Source of the DNA: Lachnospiraceae bacterium UBA3401 | GTDB lineage: Bacteria > Bacillota > Clostridia > Lachnospirales > Lachnospiraceae | DNA length: 64,000 bases | Direction of reading: 5' to 3' | Assembly: GCA_002358575.1 (NCBI GenBank) | Contig: DEPD01000091.1 | Span: 25,320-89,319 of the forward strand | Shown here: one piece after another, positions 34,845 to 43,504 of the stretch | Layout of the letters: each line of letters begins with the position of its first letter | Position numbering within the stretch: the stretch's first letter is position 1 | The notes under the pieces: model-generated | What the model was told of the DNA's origin: nothing | The model's input: only the letters and a program-made list of their open reading frames with translations | The model's database searches: none | Position numbers and translations under genes: made by a program

Positions 34845-36938
34845 ATGAATAGCCAGAGACAATTATCTATTGTAAGCGGTACAGTATCAAAGAAAGCAGA
34901 AAAACTGTCCAGTGGATATAAGATTAACAGGGCGGCGGATGACGCAGCAGGTTTGTCTATATCAGAGAAGATGAGAAAGCAGATTAGAGGACTTACAAAA
35001 GCGACAGAGAATGCGGAAGATGGAATATCTATGGTACAGATCGCAGATGGTGCACTCAATGAAGTACATGATATGCTCCAGCGTATGAATGAGCTCTGTG
35101 TGCAGGCAGCGAATGGTACAAATTCCATATCGGACAGACAGAATATCCAAGATGAAGTATCACAGCTTATCACGGAGATTGACAGGGTGGCGGAGACAAC
35201 CAAGTTTAATGAGACTAACTTGCTCGATGGCAGTATCGCAAAGCCAGGCAGAAATGCATTTACAACAGCTATCAACAACAGAAAAATTGAGGCAATCAAG
35301 GAAAAGTATGAGGACGACAAGAAGAAGGTATTTGAACGTTTGACAGCGCTGAATGGTGCAAATGCAGGACAGGAAGTCACCGCACAGCAGTTGGCTGAAA
35401 TGGATGGCACGAAACTTATCTATACAGTTTCCTATGATTTTAAGACAACACAGACTGGAGATGGTAATTCTCCAGTAGATGGTCTTAATTCACCGATACT
35501 AGATCATGCAAATACTATGATTCCAATACTTCAGGAATCAATTGTGCCCCAGGCGGTTCAGTCTTTGCTCAGCGCATATCCAGATACGTTTGGGTATCTA
35601 AGTGGTTCTGAGATTGGGATTGGACTTGTTATGTATAACGATCCGAGTTCAAGTGTATTGGCATCGGCAGGCTTAAAGTTTGGCGGCAGTGATACTTTGG
35701 GATTTAATCTCAGTGTTAATATGGCTACTTTGGAACAAAAGTGGGATACAGGCACAAATAGTTTGACAGAAGCAGGTAGAGATGACTTGGAAGTGACAAT
35801 CGTTCATGAGATGATGCACACTCTGATGTATGAGGCACTTACAAATGGTATGACAGGAAAAGTGGATAATGAGTTTGGCAAGGATACCTTTCCACTGTGG
35901 TTTATTGAGGGAATGGCACAGACAGCAGCAGGCGGATGCTATGATGGAAATGACTGGGTAAGAGGACTTGGAATTAGCGAAAACTCTTCGGAAGCAGATA
36001 TTAAAAATGCGCTCAATAGAGTACCACTCACACAGTCGGGAAACGGCGGTGCAGCGGATTATGGTACAGGTTATCTTGCGAGTATGTATTTGGGTTATCT
36101 TGCAGCAGGTGGAAATTCTGTGGCACAGGCAGATATCAGTAGCGGACTTGACAAGGTGATGAAGGAGATTAGAGACGGAGCCAGCTTAGATGATGTTGTA
36201 CAGAAGTATACAAATAAGTCTTTAAAAAACTTCCAGAAAGAGTTTGGGACAATGGGTGCTTCCTTTGTAAAGCAACTTGTCACTGAAGTGAAAGATGGAA
36301 CAGGCGGCGTGGCTACAGGAAGTTATAATAAAGCTTCTAATGGCGGTTCCGATATTTTGTCAAATGCAGATATTACTGGTTCGGATCTGTTATTGTTTAA
36401 GGTAAGCGATACAGATCAGTGGATATATAATCAGTATCCGGCTGACCAGATGCCAATTTACGAAGGCGGCACAGCGACAAACGGTAAAGGATACAGTGAT
36501 GGCCCACTTGAGATCGTTGCAAATAAGCGCGCGATAGGTTTTGGTTCTGCACTTCATGTAGGTGCAGATGCCGATATGACCAATAAACTGATTGTCTATA
36601 TTGACGCTATGGATGCAGAGAGTCTTGGTGTGGACAAAGTAGATGTCCGCACAGTCGATTTGGCGACAATCTCTATTGAACGGGTAGCACTTGCAATTGC
36701 GCAGGTATCTGCACAGCGTTCTGAGCTTGGTGCATATCAGAATCGTCTGGAGCATACTGTAAACAATCTTGGGAATGTTGTGGAGAACACAACAGCAGCA
36801 GAGAGCCAGCTCCGTGATACAGACATGGCAAAAGAAATGGTGGCATATTCAAATGCAAGTATCTTACAACAGGCAGGACAATCCATGCTAGCACAGACAA
36901 ATCAAAGCAATCAAGGAGTGCTTTCTCTAGTTGCATAG
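34845..36938 (+). CDS. Flagellin with internal zinc-metalloprotease domain (flagellinolysin type), start codon in doubt
   Basis: 697 residues if read from ATG 34845. Typical flagellin ends: N-terminal SSGYKINRAADDAAGLSISEKMRKQIRGL and LQRMNELCVQAANGTNS; C-terminal AYQNRLEHTVNNLGNVVENTTAAESQLRDTDMAKEM to QSNQGVLSLVA. In between lies an insert of about 400 residues with HEMMH (residues 321-325) and WFIEG 34 residues on, the gluzincin zinc site and third ligand, as in the flagellinolysins described in Clostridium haemolyticum and relatives. Such proteins form enzymatically active filaments. Oddity: its relatives begin MVVQHNLRAMN; here the matching codons read ATA-ATA-GTA-GCA-CAT from 34818, with AGGGGGA 8 bases before that ATA. 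ATG 34845 lacks a well-spaced ribosome site and drops 9 conserved residues. Confidence 0.88.
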   Translation: MNSQRQLSIVSGTVSKKAEKLSSGYKINRAADDAAGLSISEKMRKQIRGLTKATENAEDGISMVQIADGALNEVHDMLQRMNELCVQAANGTNSISDRQNIQDEVSQLITEIDRVAETTKFNETNLLDGSIAKPGRNAFTTAINNRKIEAIKEKYEDDKKKVFERLTALNGANAGQEVTAQQLAEMDGTKLIYTVSYDFKTTQTGDGNSPVDGLNSPILDHANTMIPILQESIVPQAVQSLLSAYPDTFGYLSGSEIGIGLVMYNDPSSSVLASAGLKFGGSDTLGFNLSVNMATLEQKWDTGTNSLTEAGRDDLEVTIVHEMMHTLMYEALTNGMTGKVDNEFGKDTFPLWFIEGMAQTAAGGCYDGNDWVRGLGISENSSEADIKNALNRVPLTQSGNGGAADYGTGYLASMYLGYLAAGGNSVAQADISSGLDKVMKEIRDGASLDDVVQKYTNKSLKNFQKEFGTMGASFVKQLVTEVKDGTGGVATGSYNKASNGGSDILSNADITGSDLLLFKVSDTDQWIYNQYPADQMPIYEGGTATNGKGYSDGPLEIVANKRAIGFGSALHVGADADMTNKLIVYIDAMDAESLGVDKVDVRTVDLATISIERVALAIAQVSAQRSELGAYQNRLEHTVNNLGNVVENTTAAESQLRDTDMAKEMVAYSNASILQQAGQSMLAQTNQSNQGVLSLVA

Positions 36939-36984
36939 ACGCTAATAAAAATACTTAAAACCCTTATGTAGATAATGAATTTAA

Positions 36985-37020
36985 CAAAAAAGTATATGTG
37001 GATGCATATACTTTTTTGTT
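36985..37020 (+). terminator. Terminator after the protease-flagellin
   Basis: AAAAAAGTATATG-tggatg-CATATACTTTTTT: a stem with A-run and T-run, 46 bases after the stop. Confidence 0.85.
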
Positions 37021-37068
37021 TGAATTGTCTGAATATAAATTAATTTACATAAAATTTGAAATAATTAG

Positions 37069-37097
37069 TTGACATAGTCTGACAATTCAGTTATAAT
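37069..37097 (+). promoter_or_regulatory. SigmaA consensus promoter of the mini-flagellin
   Basis: TTGACA (37069-37074), 17-base spacer, TATAAT (37092-37097), both hexamers perfect. No sigma28-like element lies between the preceding terminator and the gene. Confidence 0.85.
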
Positions 37098-37180
37098 ACA
37101 ATTATTAAGGGAGATGACATAAAATTGTGTCATTAAATTAATATATAAAGGATTGATTGTTTTTCACAAGGAGGTAAAAT

Positions 37181-37501
37181 ATGGAAATCAGAAGTAATTT
37201 TATGTATGGAAACAAGGCAGTGAACGAGTCTTACACAGCAAAGGCAAATAAGCTTGGGACAGGGAAAAAGATGTCAGAGGCATCTTCCGATGCAGCATCT
37301 CTTCAGATTAAGACAAAGACCAATGAGGTGTCTGAGTCGGCGATTGAAAATGTCAACGCTGCTGCAAGTTCTGCAGAAGATGTAGCGAGGGCTGAGGCAA
37401 TGATTCATGAGGCAAATCGTCGAATCCTGGAGCAGTCAGATGATTCGGTACTCGCACAAGCAAACCAGTCAACAGAGACAGTTACAAAACTTTTGGATTA
37501 G
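37181..37501 (+). CDS. Mini-flagellin (D0/partial-D1 only flagellin-like protein)
   Basis: 106 residues; full flagellins here have 460-700. The N-terminal half (YGNKAVNESYTAKANKLGTGKKMSEASSDAASLQI) follows the flagellin SSGYKVNRAADDAAGLSI pattern. The C-terminal half (ILEQSDDSVLAQANQSTETVTKLLD) follows the D0 pattern ILAQAGQSMLAQSNQANQGVLSLLG. The whole surface domain and most of D1 are missing, but the frame is intact with a strong ribosome site (ACAAGGAGG), promoter and terminator, so this is a gene and not debris. Possible roles: a minor filament or junction subunit, or a decoy for FliS, FliW or FliD. None is proven. Confidence 0.75.
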   Translation: MEIRSNFMYGNKAVNESYTAKANKLGTGKKMSEASSDAASLQIKTKTNEVSESAIENVNAAASSAEDVARAEAMIHEANRRILEQSDDSVLAQANQSTETVTKLLD

Positions 37502-37511
37502 TTAAATAGAT

Positions 37512-37538
37512 AAAAACCGGTCGAAAGACCGGTTTTTT
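37512..37538 (+). terminator. Terminator after the mini-flagellin
   Basis: AAAAACCGGTC-gaaa-GACCGGTTTTTTT, 11 bases after the stop. Confidence 0.93.
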
Positions 37539-37539
37539 T

Positions 37540-37627
37540 ATGCACAGCCCCGTGCAGAGGAAATATGCCGCTAAGGCGGCACATGGGACGCGGCGAGTAG
37601 GGGAAGACAGCTCTTCCCTACTCGATT
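37540..37627 (+). repeat. Dispersed palindromic repeat, full copy
   Basis: Begins at the T-run of the terminator with ATGCACAGCCCCGTGCAGAGG and ends CTTCCCTACTCGATT. It is a direct copy of 26846-26933 with 4 differences in 88 bases, 10.7 kb apart. Confidence 0.88.
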
Positions 37628-37688
37628 GTTATGTCAGCTTCTATGCACACAAATTGTATTAATTGTGTATTTTTTTGCAAATATATAT

Positions 37689-37715
37689 TATATTTACATA
37701 AAATTATGCCGATAA
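37689..37715 (+). promoter_or_regulatory. Candidate sigma28 promoter of the flagellin pseudogene
   Basis: Perfect -10 GCCGATAA (37708-37715). The -35 at the right 15-base spacing is TATA (37689-37692), a weak match. Leader of about 260 nt, similar to the other flagellins. Confidence 0.5.
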
Positions 37716-37908
37716 CTAAAATATGGTAAACTTGTTTTATATTACATTTTGAAAAAAGAATAAATAACATATTTTACTGTAGTACAGAAAATATGTTACA
37801 ATTCACCCCATGCCAGATTTCGTATTGATTTATGATGATTTGGTGTGAATTGCAACAATTGATGCACATAAAATGCGGCAAAGCAGGCATTTTGGCGCTG
37901 GCTTCGAC

Positions 37909-37981
37909 ACCATGCAGCGAGTGCATGGTGCGGGTGTGAAAAGTAACGAAAAATACCATTGAGGAAGGAGAATCCTATGGT
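37909..37981 (+). promoter_or_regulatory. Leader hairpins of the flagellin pseudogene
   Basis: A perfect 9-bp hairpin CACCATGCA-gcgag-TGCATGGTG (37909-37931). A second one pairs ACCAT (37955-37959) with ATGGT (37977-37981), placing GGAAGGAG (the ribosome site) in the loop and the start codon in the stem. The second form would hide the ribosome site. Confidence 0.5.
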
Positions 37982-39741
37982 TATACAGCACAATATGGCA
38001 GCAGAAAACGGCAAGCGTATGCACAAGATTGTCTCCGGGAAGTTAATAGGAACATCAGAAAAGTTGTCGTCGGGTTATCGCGTGAATAGGGCGGCTGATG
38101 ATGCGGCAGGACTTTCGATATCGGAAAAAATGCGATTTCAGATTCGGGGGCTTGACAGAGGCTCTGCTAATATTAATGAAGGGATAGGTTATTGTCAAGT
38201 TGCTGACGGCGCACTGCATGAGATGCATGATATGCTGCAGCGAATGAATTATCGATACAGGCAGCCAATGGTACCAATTCGGCGGCGGACAGAAGTTATA
38301 TTGATGATGAGATTCAGATGCTGAAGGCAGAAATTGATCGTATCTGCATCACGACAAAGTATAATCAAGAGTATGTTTTTCGGTGTGAAGATAAGATTGT
38401 ATCAGATACATGGGAAGTATATAGACTGAAATTTCAAGGTTATCCAGATGATTTATATATTTACAATGATTCTTATGACTGGGATTTAATTCGACCTGCC
38501 AGACCTGTTCAAACCATTACAGTATTCAGTTTACGACGCAAGGGTTGACACCACATGGAGCTACAACGACTGATGTATGGCAAGATGTACAGGTTGGAGG
38601 GAATACCTATCGATATATAAAGGATCAAAGTGGACAAAATCATACAATATATATTGACGTAGATTCCTTGCAGGGAAGTATCCATAATGGGATAGAGTTC
38701 AGTAATACTCTAGTGGAACTATTGGATGAGACAGGATTTGATTTTCACTTCACACAGTATGCAACTAACAAGAATGATGCTGTGTTCTATGCATTTGACA
38801 ACAGGCCACAATATGCAACAGGTGGAGTATCGTCGGCGACAAATGCCACATTTGATCCCTTTGCCCATGGATTTAAAAATACATTGGATGTCAACCTGTC
38901 ATTAAGAGATACCGATACCACCACAGCGGGATCAAAGCTTACAATGAATCTGAAATATCAATATAATGTATCGAATTTGTTTGCGCCAGAAAATTTATCA
39001 CTCACAGAGACATTAGATAATACAGATGGAAAATATATTAAGGATGCAAATGGAAACTATGTAGCATATGCTCCAGCGATACATGGTACAACGGTTGACA
39101 GATATAATGTCACAGTAAATGGAATTGACTACAAGGGACAAACGCAAGATGCATATTTTACAGAATATATTAAAAACAAAGTCCTTAAGGATATTGTGGA
39201 TGCCACCACCATTTCCCTAAAGTCCGATCACTATGTATATGGAAAAGTACAAGCACAAGAAAATGCCAATAAGGCAATGGTAACAGAATATAATACACCA
39301 TACCAGCTTATTTCGAATCGTTTTCCAGAAAAAATAACGGAAAAAGACGAATACTTAAATATACAGTGCAGCTCGAATACGATTGATTACATTTCAATTC
39401 AGAAACAGAGATTATCCATATATCGTATGGGATTGTATAAATTTCAGACACTGACAGAAGATCAGGCGACAAAGGGAATTGATATGGTATCGAATGCATT
39501 AAAAATGGTGAGTGCTGTCAGAAGCCGATTTGGCGCATATCAAAACAGATTAGAACATGCCTATGCGATTAATCGCAATACGCATGAGAATACACAGAGT
39601 GCAGAGTCTGCGATTCGGGATACTGATATGGCAGAGACTATGGTAGCACATTCCAATAATTCTGTTTTACAGCAGTCAGCGAATGCAATGCTAGCACAAG
39701 CCAATCAAGCAAATCGAGGTGTGTTATCATTGTTACAGTAG
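37977..39741 (+). pseudogene. Frameshifted flagellin pseudogene
   Basis: The N-terminus from ATG 37977 is normal flagellin (VIQHNMAAENGKRM, SSGYRVNRAADDAAGLSISEKM, MLQRMN). After ATG-AA at 38244-38248 the expected NELSIQAANGTNS continues only in another frame from 38249, best explained by a 4-base deletion. That frame (LSIQAANGTNSAADRSYIDDEI...) ends at 38548. The rest of the gene, up to the intact flagellin end RLEHAYAINRNTHEN...QANRGVLSLLQ, continues in a third frame that is open from 38479. At least two frameshifts therefore separate start and end. Unless it is rescued by recoding, no full protein is made. Confidence 0.85.
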
Positions 39742-39857
39742 GAATTTTTAAGAATGTTATCAGTACTTTTGCTATGGTGTGCGAGTTCGTTTTACTGAAA
39801 CAAATTAAAATTGTCTGGAAAAATTAGGAAAAAGTAGAAAAATTCAAACAATAGTCT

Positions 39858-39883
39858 TAATTTTCAGAAAATATAACCGATAT
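39858..39883 (+). promoter_or_regulatory. Candidate sigma28 promoter of flagellin G
   Basis: -10 ACCGATAT (39876-39883), as for flagellin C. The -35 is a weak TAAT (39858-39861), or TTAA one base earlier at the exact 15-base spacing. The leader of about 140 nt up to 40034 contains several GGA triplets, and a CCTG-gttgatt-CAGG hairpin, but no hairpin as clear as those of A-C. Confidence 0.6.
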
Positions 39884-40034
39884 ATATACTGTAAACGGAT
39901 TTACGGTATAAATGAATGATAAATAATACCTGGTTGATTCAGGGGGAATGGCTAGGAAATATAACAATAAATAATATTATGGGAAAGTTGCTTGGAGAAA
40001 GGGATGTCCTGGGCTGCTGAAGGAGGAGAAAAAT

Positions 40035-41699
40035 ATGGTAGTACAGCACAATCTTAAAGCTATGAATTCGAACAGAATGTTGAACATTAATACGAAGGCA
40101 TCTGCACGTTCTACAGAAAAACTTTCAAGCGGCTATCGCGTAAACAGAGCTGCAGATGATGCGGCAGGACTCGCTATATCAGAGAAGATGAGAAAACAGA
40201 TCCGTGGTTTGACACAGGCCTCCAGAAATGCGGAAGATGGTATTTCTGCGGTGCAGACTGCAGAAGGTGCACTTGCGGAAGTGCAGGATATGCTTCAGAG
40301 AATGAATGAGCTTTGTGTTCAGGCGGCAAACGGAACCAACTCTATGACAGATCGCCAATATATTCAGGATGAGATTGATCAGCTTGTGACAGAGCTGGAC
40401 AGAGTTTCAGAAACAACCAAGTTCAATGAATTGTATCTGTTAAAAGGTGATGACTCCAAACCAGAGAGCCTTGTACATACATATAACTATATTGAAGGCG
40501 ATAAGCTTGACGCATTAGGAACATCCTCTGTTTTAAATAGCAAGAACCAGCAGGTTATGGTAAATTATAATGGCACAGATATTATCTATGCTGTAAATTC
40601 TGCCAGTATTGCGGTTTCTGGGGTATCAAGTCCTATGACAGCAGATGTGATTTCAAAGGGTTCTGACGCTACAAAGTATCTTGATGATACTACCCGTGTT
40701 GGTCTGAGTTCATCAGTTACGAGTTTAGGTCTTAAAGGGGAGTATGCAATTTTTAAAAATACAAGATTGGAAAATGAGGATCCAAAAAATATTACAACCA
40801 GTTCAATTGATGGGTCAATACGTGTAAACAAAGATGCATATATCTTTGATACAGACACAAAAAATATTATTCGTGTGCAAGCGGGAGAGGATCTTTCTAA
40901 GTATATTGACATCGTTGAGAAGGATAAAAAATATACTATGAAGGAACAGTATAGATTGCTCGAAAATGTAAATAAGAACGCAGTGCCACCTATTGCAGCA
41001 AAGACATTGGGAATGCCGGATACTACAACTGCCACCATAACAAATAAAGACTTTAAGGGAGCAGTTGCAGAGAATCAACTTTATGATGCTGAAGGCAAAG
41101 TTGTGGCAGGCATGGCATTATATAAGTATTTTAATGACAATGGCGATTATACAGGCGGTTTATTTGCTGATAAAGATGCAACAAAGAAAGTTGTGATTGA
41201 TAAAAATGCGAATGCGGCGAATGGGACCGTTAGCTACAGCAGATACATTATGAAGTGGAGCGAGAAGATTGTAGCACCACTGACCTTCAATGTACATGCA
41301 GGTGCAGATTCTGATCTTGAGAATAGAATTTCTGCTACTATCGATACAATGTCAGCGGCAGGTCTGGGTGTCAATAAGTTAAGCAGTAAGTCAATTGGTA
41401 TTGTTGATCCAACTGGTGATAATGCTAGAGAAGCGATTGATGTTGTTGGAGAGGGATTAAGGAGAGTTTCCACACAGCGTTCTATCCTCGGTGCAATTCA
41501 GAACCGTTTAGAGCACACTATCTCGAACTTGGATAACGTTGTTGAGAATACTACCGCAGCAGAGTCCGCAATTCGTGATACAGATATGGCTGATGAGATG
41601 GTTAAGTTCTCTAATAATCAGGTATTATTGCAGGCAGGTCAGTCTATCCTTGCACAGGCAAATCAAGCAAATCAGGGTGTTCTTTCCCTGTTACAGTAA
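40035..41699 (+). CDS. Flagellin G (large)
   Basis: 554 residues. Intact D0/D1: MVVQHNLKAMNSNRMLN, SSGYRVNRAADDAAGLAISEKM, LQRMNELCVQAANGTNSMTDRQ, and C-terminal SILGAIQNRLEHTISNLDNVVENTTAAESAIRDTDMADEM to QANQGVLSLLQ. The central domain, about 300 residues, is unrelated to that of A-C. Like the protease-flagellin it has one cysteine in the D1 helix (NELCVQAANG). RBS AAGGAGGAG. Confidence 0.96.
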   Translation: MVVQHNLKAMNSNRMLNINTKASARSTEKLSSGYRVNRAADDAAGLAISEKMRKQIRGLTQASRNAEDGISAVQTAEGALAEVQDMLQRMNELCVQAANGTNSMTDRQYIQDEIDQLVTELDRVSETTKFNELYLLKGDDSKPESLVHTYNYIEGDKLDALGTSSVLNSKNQQVMVNYNGTDIIYAVNSASIAVSGVSSPMTADVISKGSDATKYLDDTTRVGLSSSVTSLGLKGEYAIFKNTRLENEDPKNITTSSIDGSIRVNKDAYIFDTDTKNIIRVQAGEDLSKYIDIVEKDKKYTMKEQYRLLENVNKNAVPPIAAKTLGMPDTTTATITNKDFKGAVAENQLYDAEGKVVAGMALYKYFNDNGDYTGGLFADKDATKKVVIDKNANAANGTVSYSRYIMKWSEKIVAPLTFNVHAGADSDLENRISATIDTMSAAGLGVNKLSSKSIGIVDPTGDNAREAIDVVGEGLRRVSTQRSILGAIQNRLEHTISNLDNVVENTTAAESAIRDTDMADEMVKFSNNQVLLQAGQSILAQANQANQGVLSLLQ

Positions 41700-41727
41700 A
41701 GTTTGTTAATAGAATAGGCTTTTATAG

Positions 41728-41760
41728 AAAAGGCCGGCCGGAGGTTCCGGCGGTCTTTTC
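41728..41760 (+). terminator. Terminator after flagellin G
   Basis: AAAAGGCCGGCCGG-aggt-TCCGGCGGTCTTTT, with G-T wobble and one mismatch, 28 bases after the stop. Confidence 0.85.
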
Positions 41761-41767
41761 GTTATTT

Positions 41768-41858
41768 ATGCACACGCCGGTGCAGATGAAATATGCCACT
41801 AAAGTGGCGCATCGGCGGCGCGCGAGTAGGGAGAAGATAAAATCTTCTTTACTCGATT
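41768..41858 (+). repeat. Dispersed palindromic repeat, left member of an inverted pair
   Basis: ATGCACACGCCGGTGCAGATGAAATATGCCACTAAAGTGGC..., ending ACTCGATT. The reverse complement of 45014-45102 matches it almost base for base, including the GATGAAATATGCCACTAAAG core that is specific to these two copies. Confidence 0.85.
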
Positions 41859-41895
41859 TACATGGTGTTGGATCTAACGCCAAGAAAGGAGCTGT

Positions 41896-43233
41896 ATGAT
41901 AAAAAATTTTACAAAAAGAATCGTTAGTATTGGCGTTGCCATCGTTTTAAGTATGAGTAATGTTATGACGGTATCTGCCCAGTCGGGAAATAATAATGTA
42001 CAATGTACGATAAAAGATGAGAAAAAGGTATTAAACAGTCAGCAGGAGGAATTTATCCAAAAAGTTTTTGAAGAAAATTTCTTGAAAATGTGGGAAAAAT
42101 ACGGCTATCAAAATCAAGCTCCAAATATCACATTTATTATGGATTCCAGCCTTGTTCCAGGAGGCTACTCTGGTGCAGAAATAGGGGACGGTAAAATTGC
42201 CTTTGTAGAAAATTCTTTTTCTAATATCAATGAATATTCAGAAGGACTTATTATTCATGAAATGAGTCATGTTGTGCAGGAATACCAAAATGTAAAAACA
42301 TTTGACTGGCTGTCAGAAGGGCTTGCGGATTATATCTCATCCGAGTATTCCGAACAAAAACTTTCTCTGATTCCTACGCAATATACCCAAGGAGAACTTT
42401 ATGATGGATATTTGACCACAGCAGGGTTTCTAAAATGGATGGAGAAAGGATATCCCGGCAGTGTGATGAAACTGCATCGCACTATGCAGCAAGGAGCAAT
42501 AGAATATGAAACTTTTTCGGATCTTACGGGGAAAACACTTGTAGATTTATGGAAGGAATATTCTGGTAAAAGCCTAATTTCTATAGAACAATATTTGTTA
42601 AATATAGCAGAAGCATCTGATTATCCTGAGTATAAAAAAAGAAATGCACTGGAAAGATTAGGCAAAATGTATATGAGAGGGGAAGTTGTACCAAAAGATT
42701 TAGAAAAGGCTCTTTTCTATTTTGCTAAAGTAGTAGAAAATAAAAATCTACCAGAAGAACAAAAAAAATATGCAATGGCAAAAATAGGGGATATTTATTA
42801 TTATGAGTACAATGATCCACAGGCAGTTATATGGTATGAAAGGGCACAGGATTACGGCGGAGTAAAATTAGTACTTGGATATATCTATTTAGCAGGAGAA
42901 TTGGTAGAAAAAGATGTGCAAAAAGCATATGCTTGTTATTTGGATATTGTAAATAATGAAAATTTGTCAGAAGACATGAGACAGCAGGCAATGGCAAAAA
43001 TAGGGGATATTTATTATTATGAGTACAATGATCCACAGGCAGTTACATGGTATGAAAAGGCAGAAAATTACGGAGATGGCGGAGTAAAATTAGTGCTTGG
43101 TAATATTTATTTAGAAGGAAAAATTGTGCAGAAGGATATTCAAAAAGCCCATTCTTATTTTTGGGATATCATACAAAGTGCAGATACAAAAGAAGAATAT
43201 AAAAAATATGCCACTGATGCTTTGAATAGATAG
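41896..43233 (+). CDS. Secreted zinc metallopeptidase with Sel1-like repeats
   Basis: 445 residues with a signal peptide (KRIVSIGVAIVLSMSNVMTVSA, then QSG). The N-terminal domain has HEMSHVVQ (zinc site, residues 121-125) and WLSEGLADY, whose Glu at about 141 fits a gluzincin third ligand; the pattern resembles the basic secretory protein/peptidase MA clan. The C-terminal half has Sel1-like repeats (ALERLGKMYMRGEVVPKDLEKALFYFAKV). Two repeats share an almost identical 70-base DNA segment (42774-42843 and 42988-43057), a recent internal duplication. Codon use is A+T-richer than in neighbouring flagellins, hinting at transfer. RBS AAAGGAG. Confidence 0.8.
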   Translation: MIKNFTKRIVSIGVAIVLSMSNVMTVSAQSGNNNVQCTIKDEKKVLNSQQEEFIQKVFEENFLKMWEKYGYQNQAPNITFIMDSSLVPGGYSGAEIGDGKIAFVENSFSNINEYSEGLIIHEMSHVVQEYQNVKTFDWLSEGLADYISSEYSEQKLSLIPTQYTQGELYDGYLTTAGFLKWMEKGYPGSVMKLHRTMQQGAIEYETFSDLTGKTLVDLWKEYSGKSLISIEQYLLNIAEASDYPEYKKRNALERLGKMYMRGEVVPKDLEKALFYFAKVVENKNLPEEQKKYAMAKIGDIYYYEYNDPQAVIWYERAQDYGGVKLVLGYIYLAGELVEKDVQKAYACYLDIVNNENLSEDMRQQAMAKIGDIYYYEYNDPQAVTWYEKAENYGDGGVKLVLGNIYLEGKIVQKDIQKAHSYFWDIIQSADTKEEYKKYATDALNR

Positions 43234-43273
43234 TTTAAAATAAAATATACCCATAGCATTATGTTATTGGGGT

Positions 43274-43504
43274 GTGAATTGTAATCTTATTTCTAGAGTA
43301 ATTGTCCATTTTATTGGTTCAATGAATACCAATGTCAAGGAGGTTTGCGATTTGCAGCCAATAAGTTATAAGCCAGAAGTAGTCAATGGAGAGAATACTT
43401 GGTCATGGACATTTGAGTATAAGAATACCCAAAATCAAGTTGGGCTTCAGATTACCCAGAAGGTAACATTACACGCAAAAAATGGGAATGAGAGTCAGTA
43501 CTAG
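43274..43504 (+). pseudogene. Unrecognised open frame leading into a flagellin remnant
   Basis: 76 codons (ISYKPEVVNGENTWSWTFEYKNTQNQVGLQITQKVTLHAKNGNESQY) without a recognised family. Its end abuts the flagellin C-terminal remnant, so it may be what is left of a flagellin central domain. There is no convincing ribosome site at the first start; a GGAGG lies at 43338, inside the frame. Confidence 0.35.
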
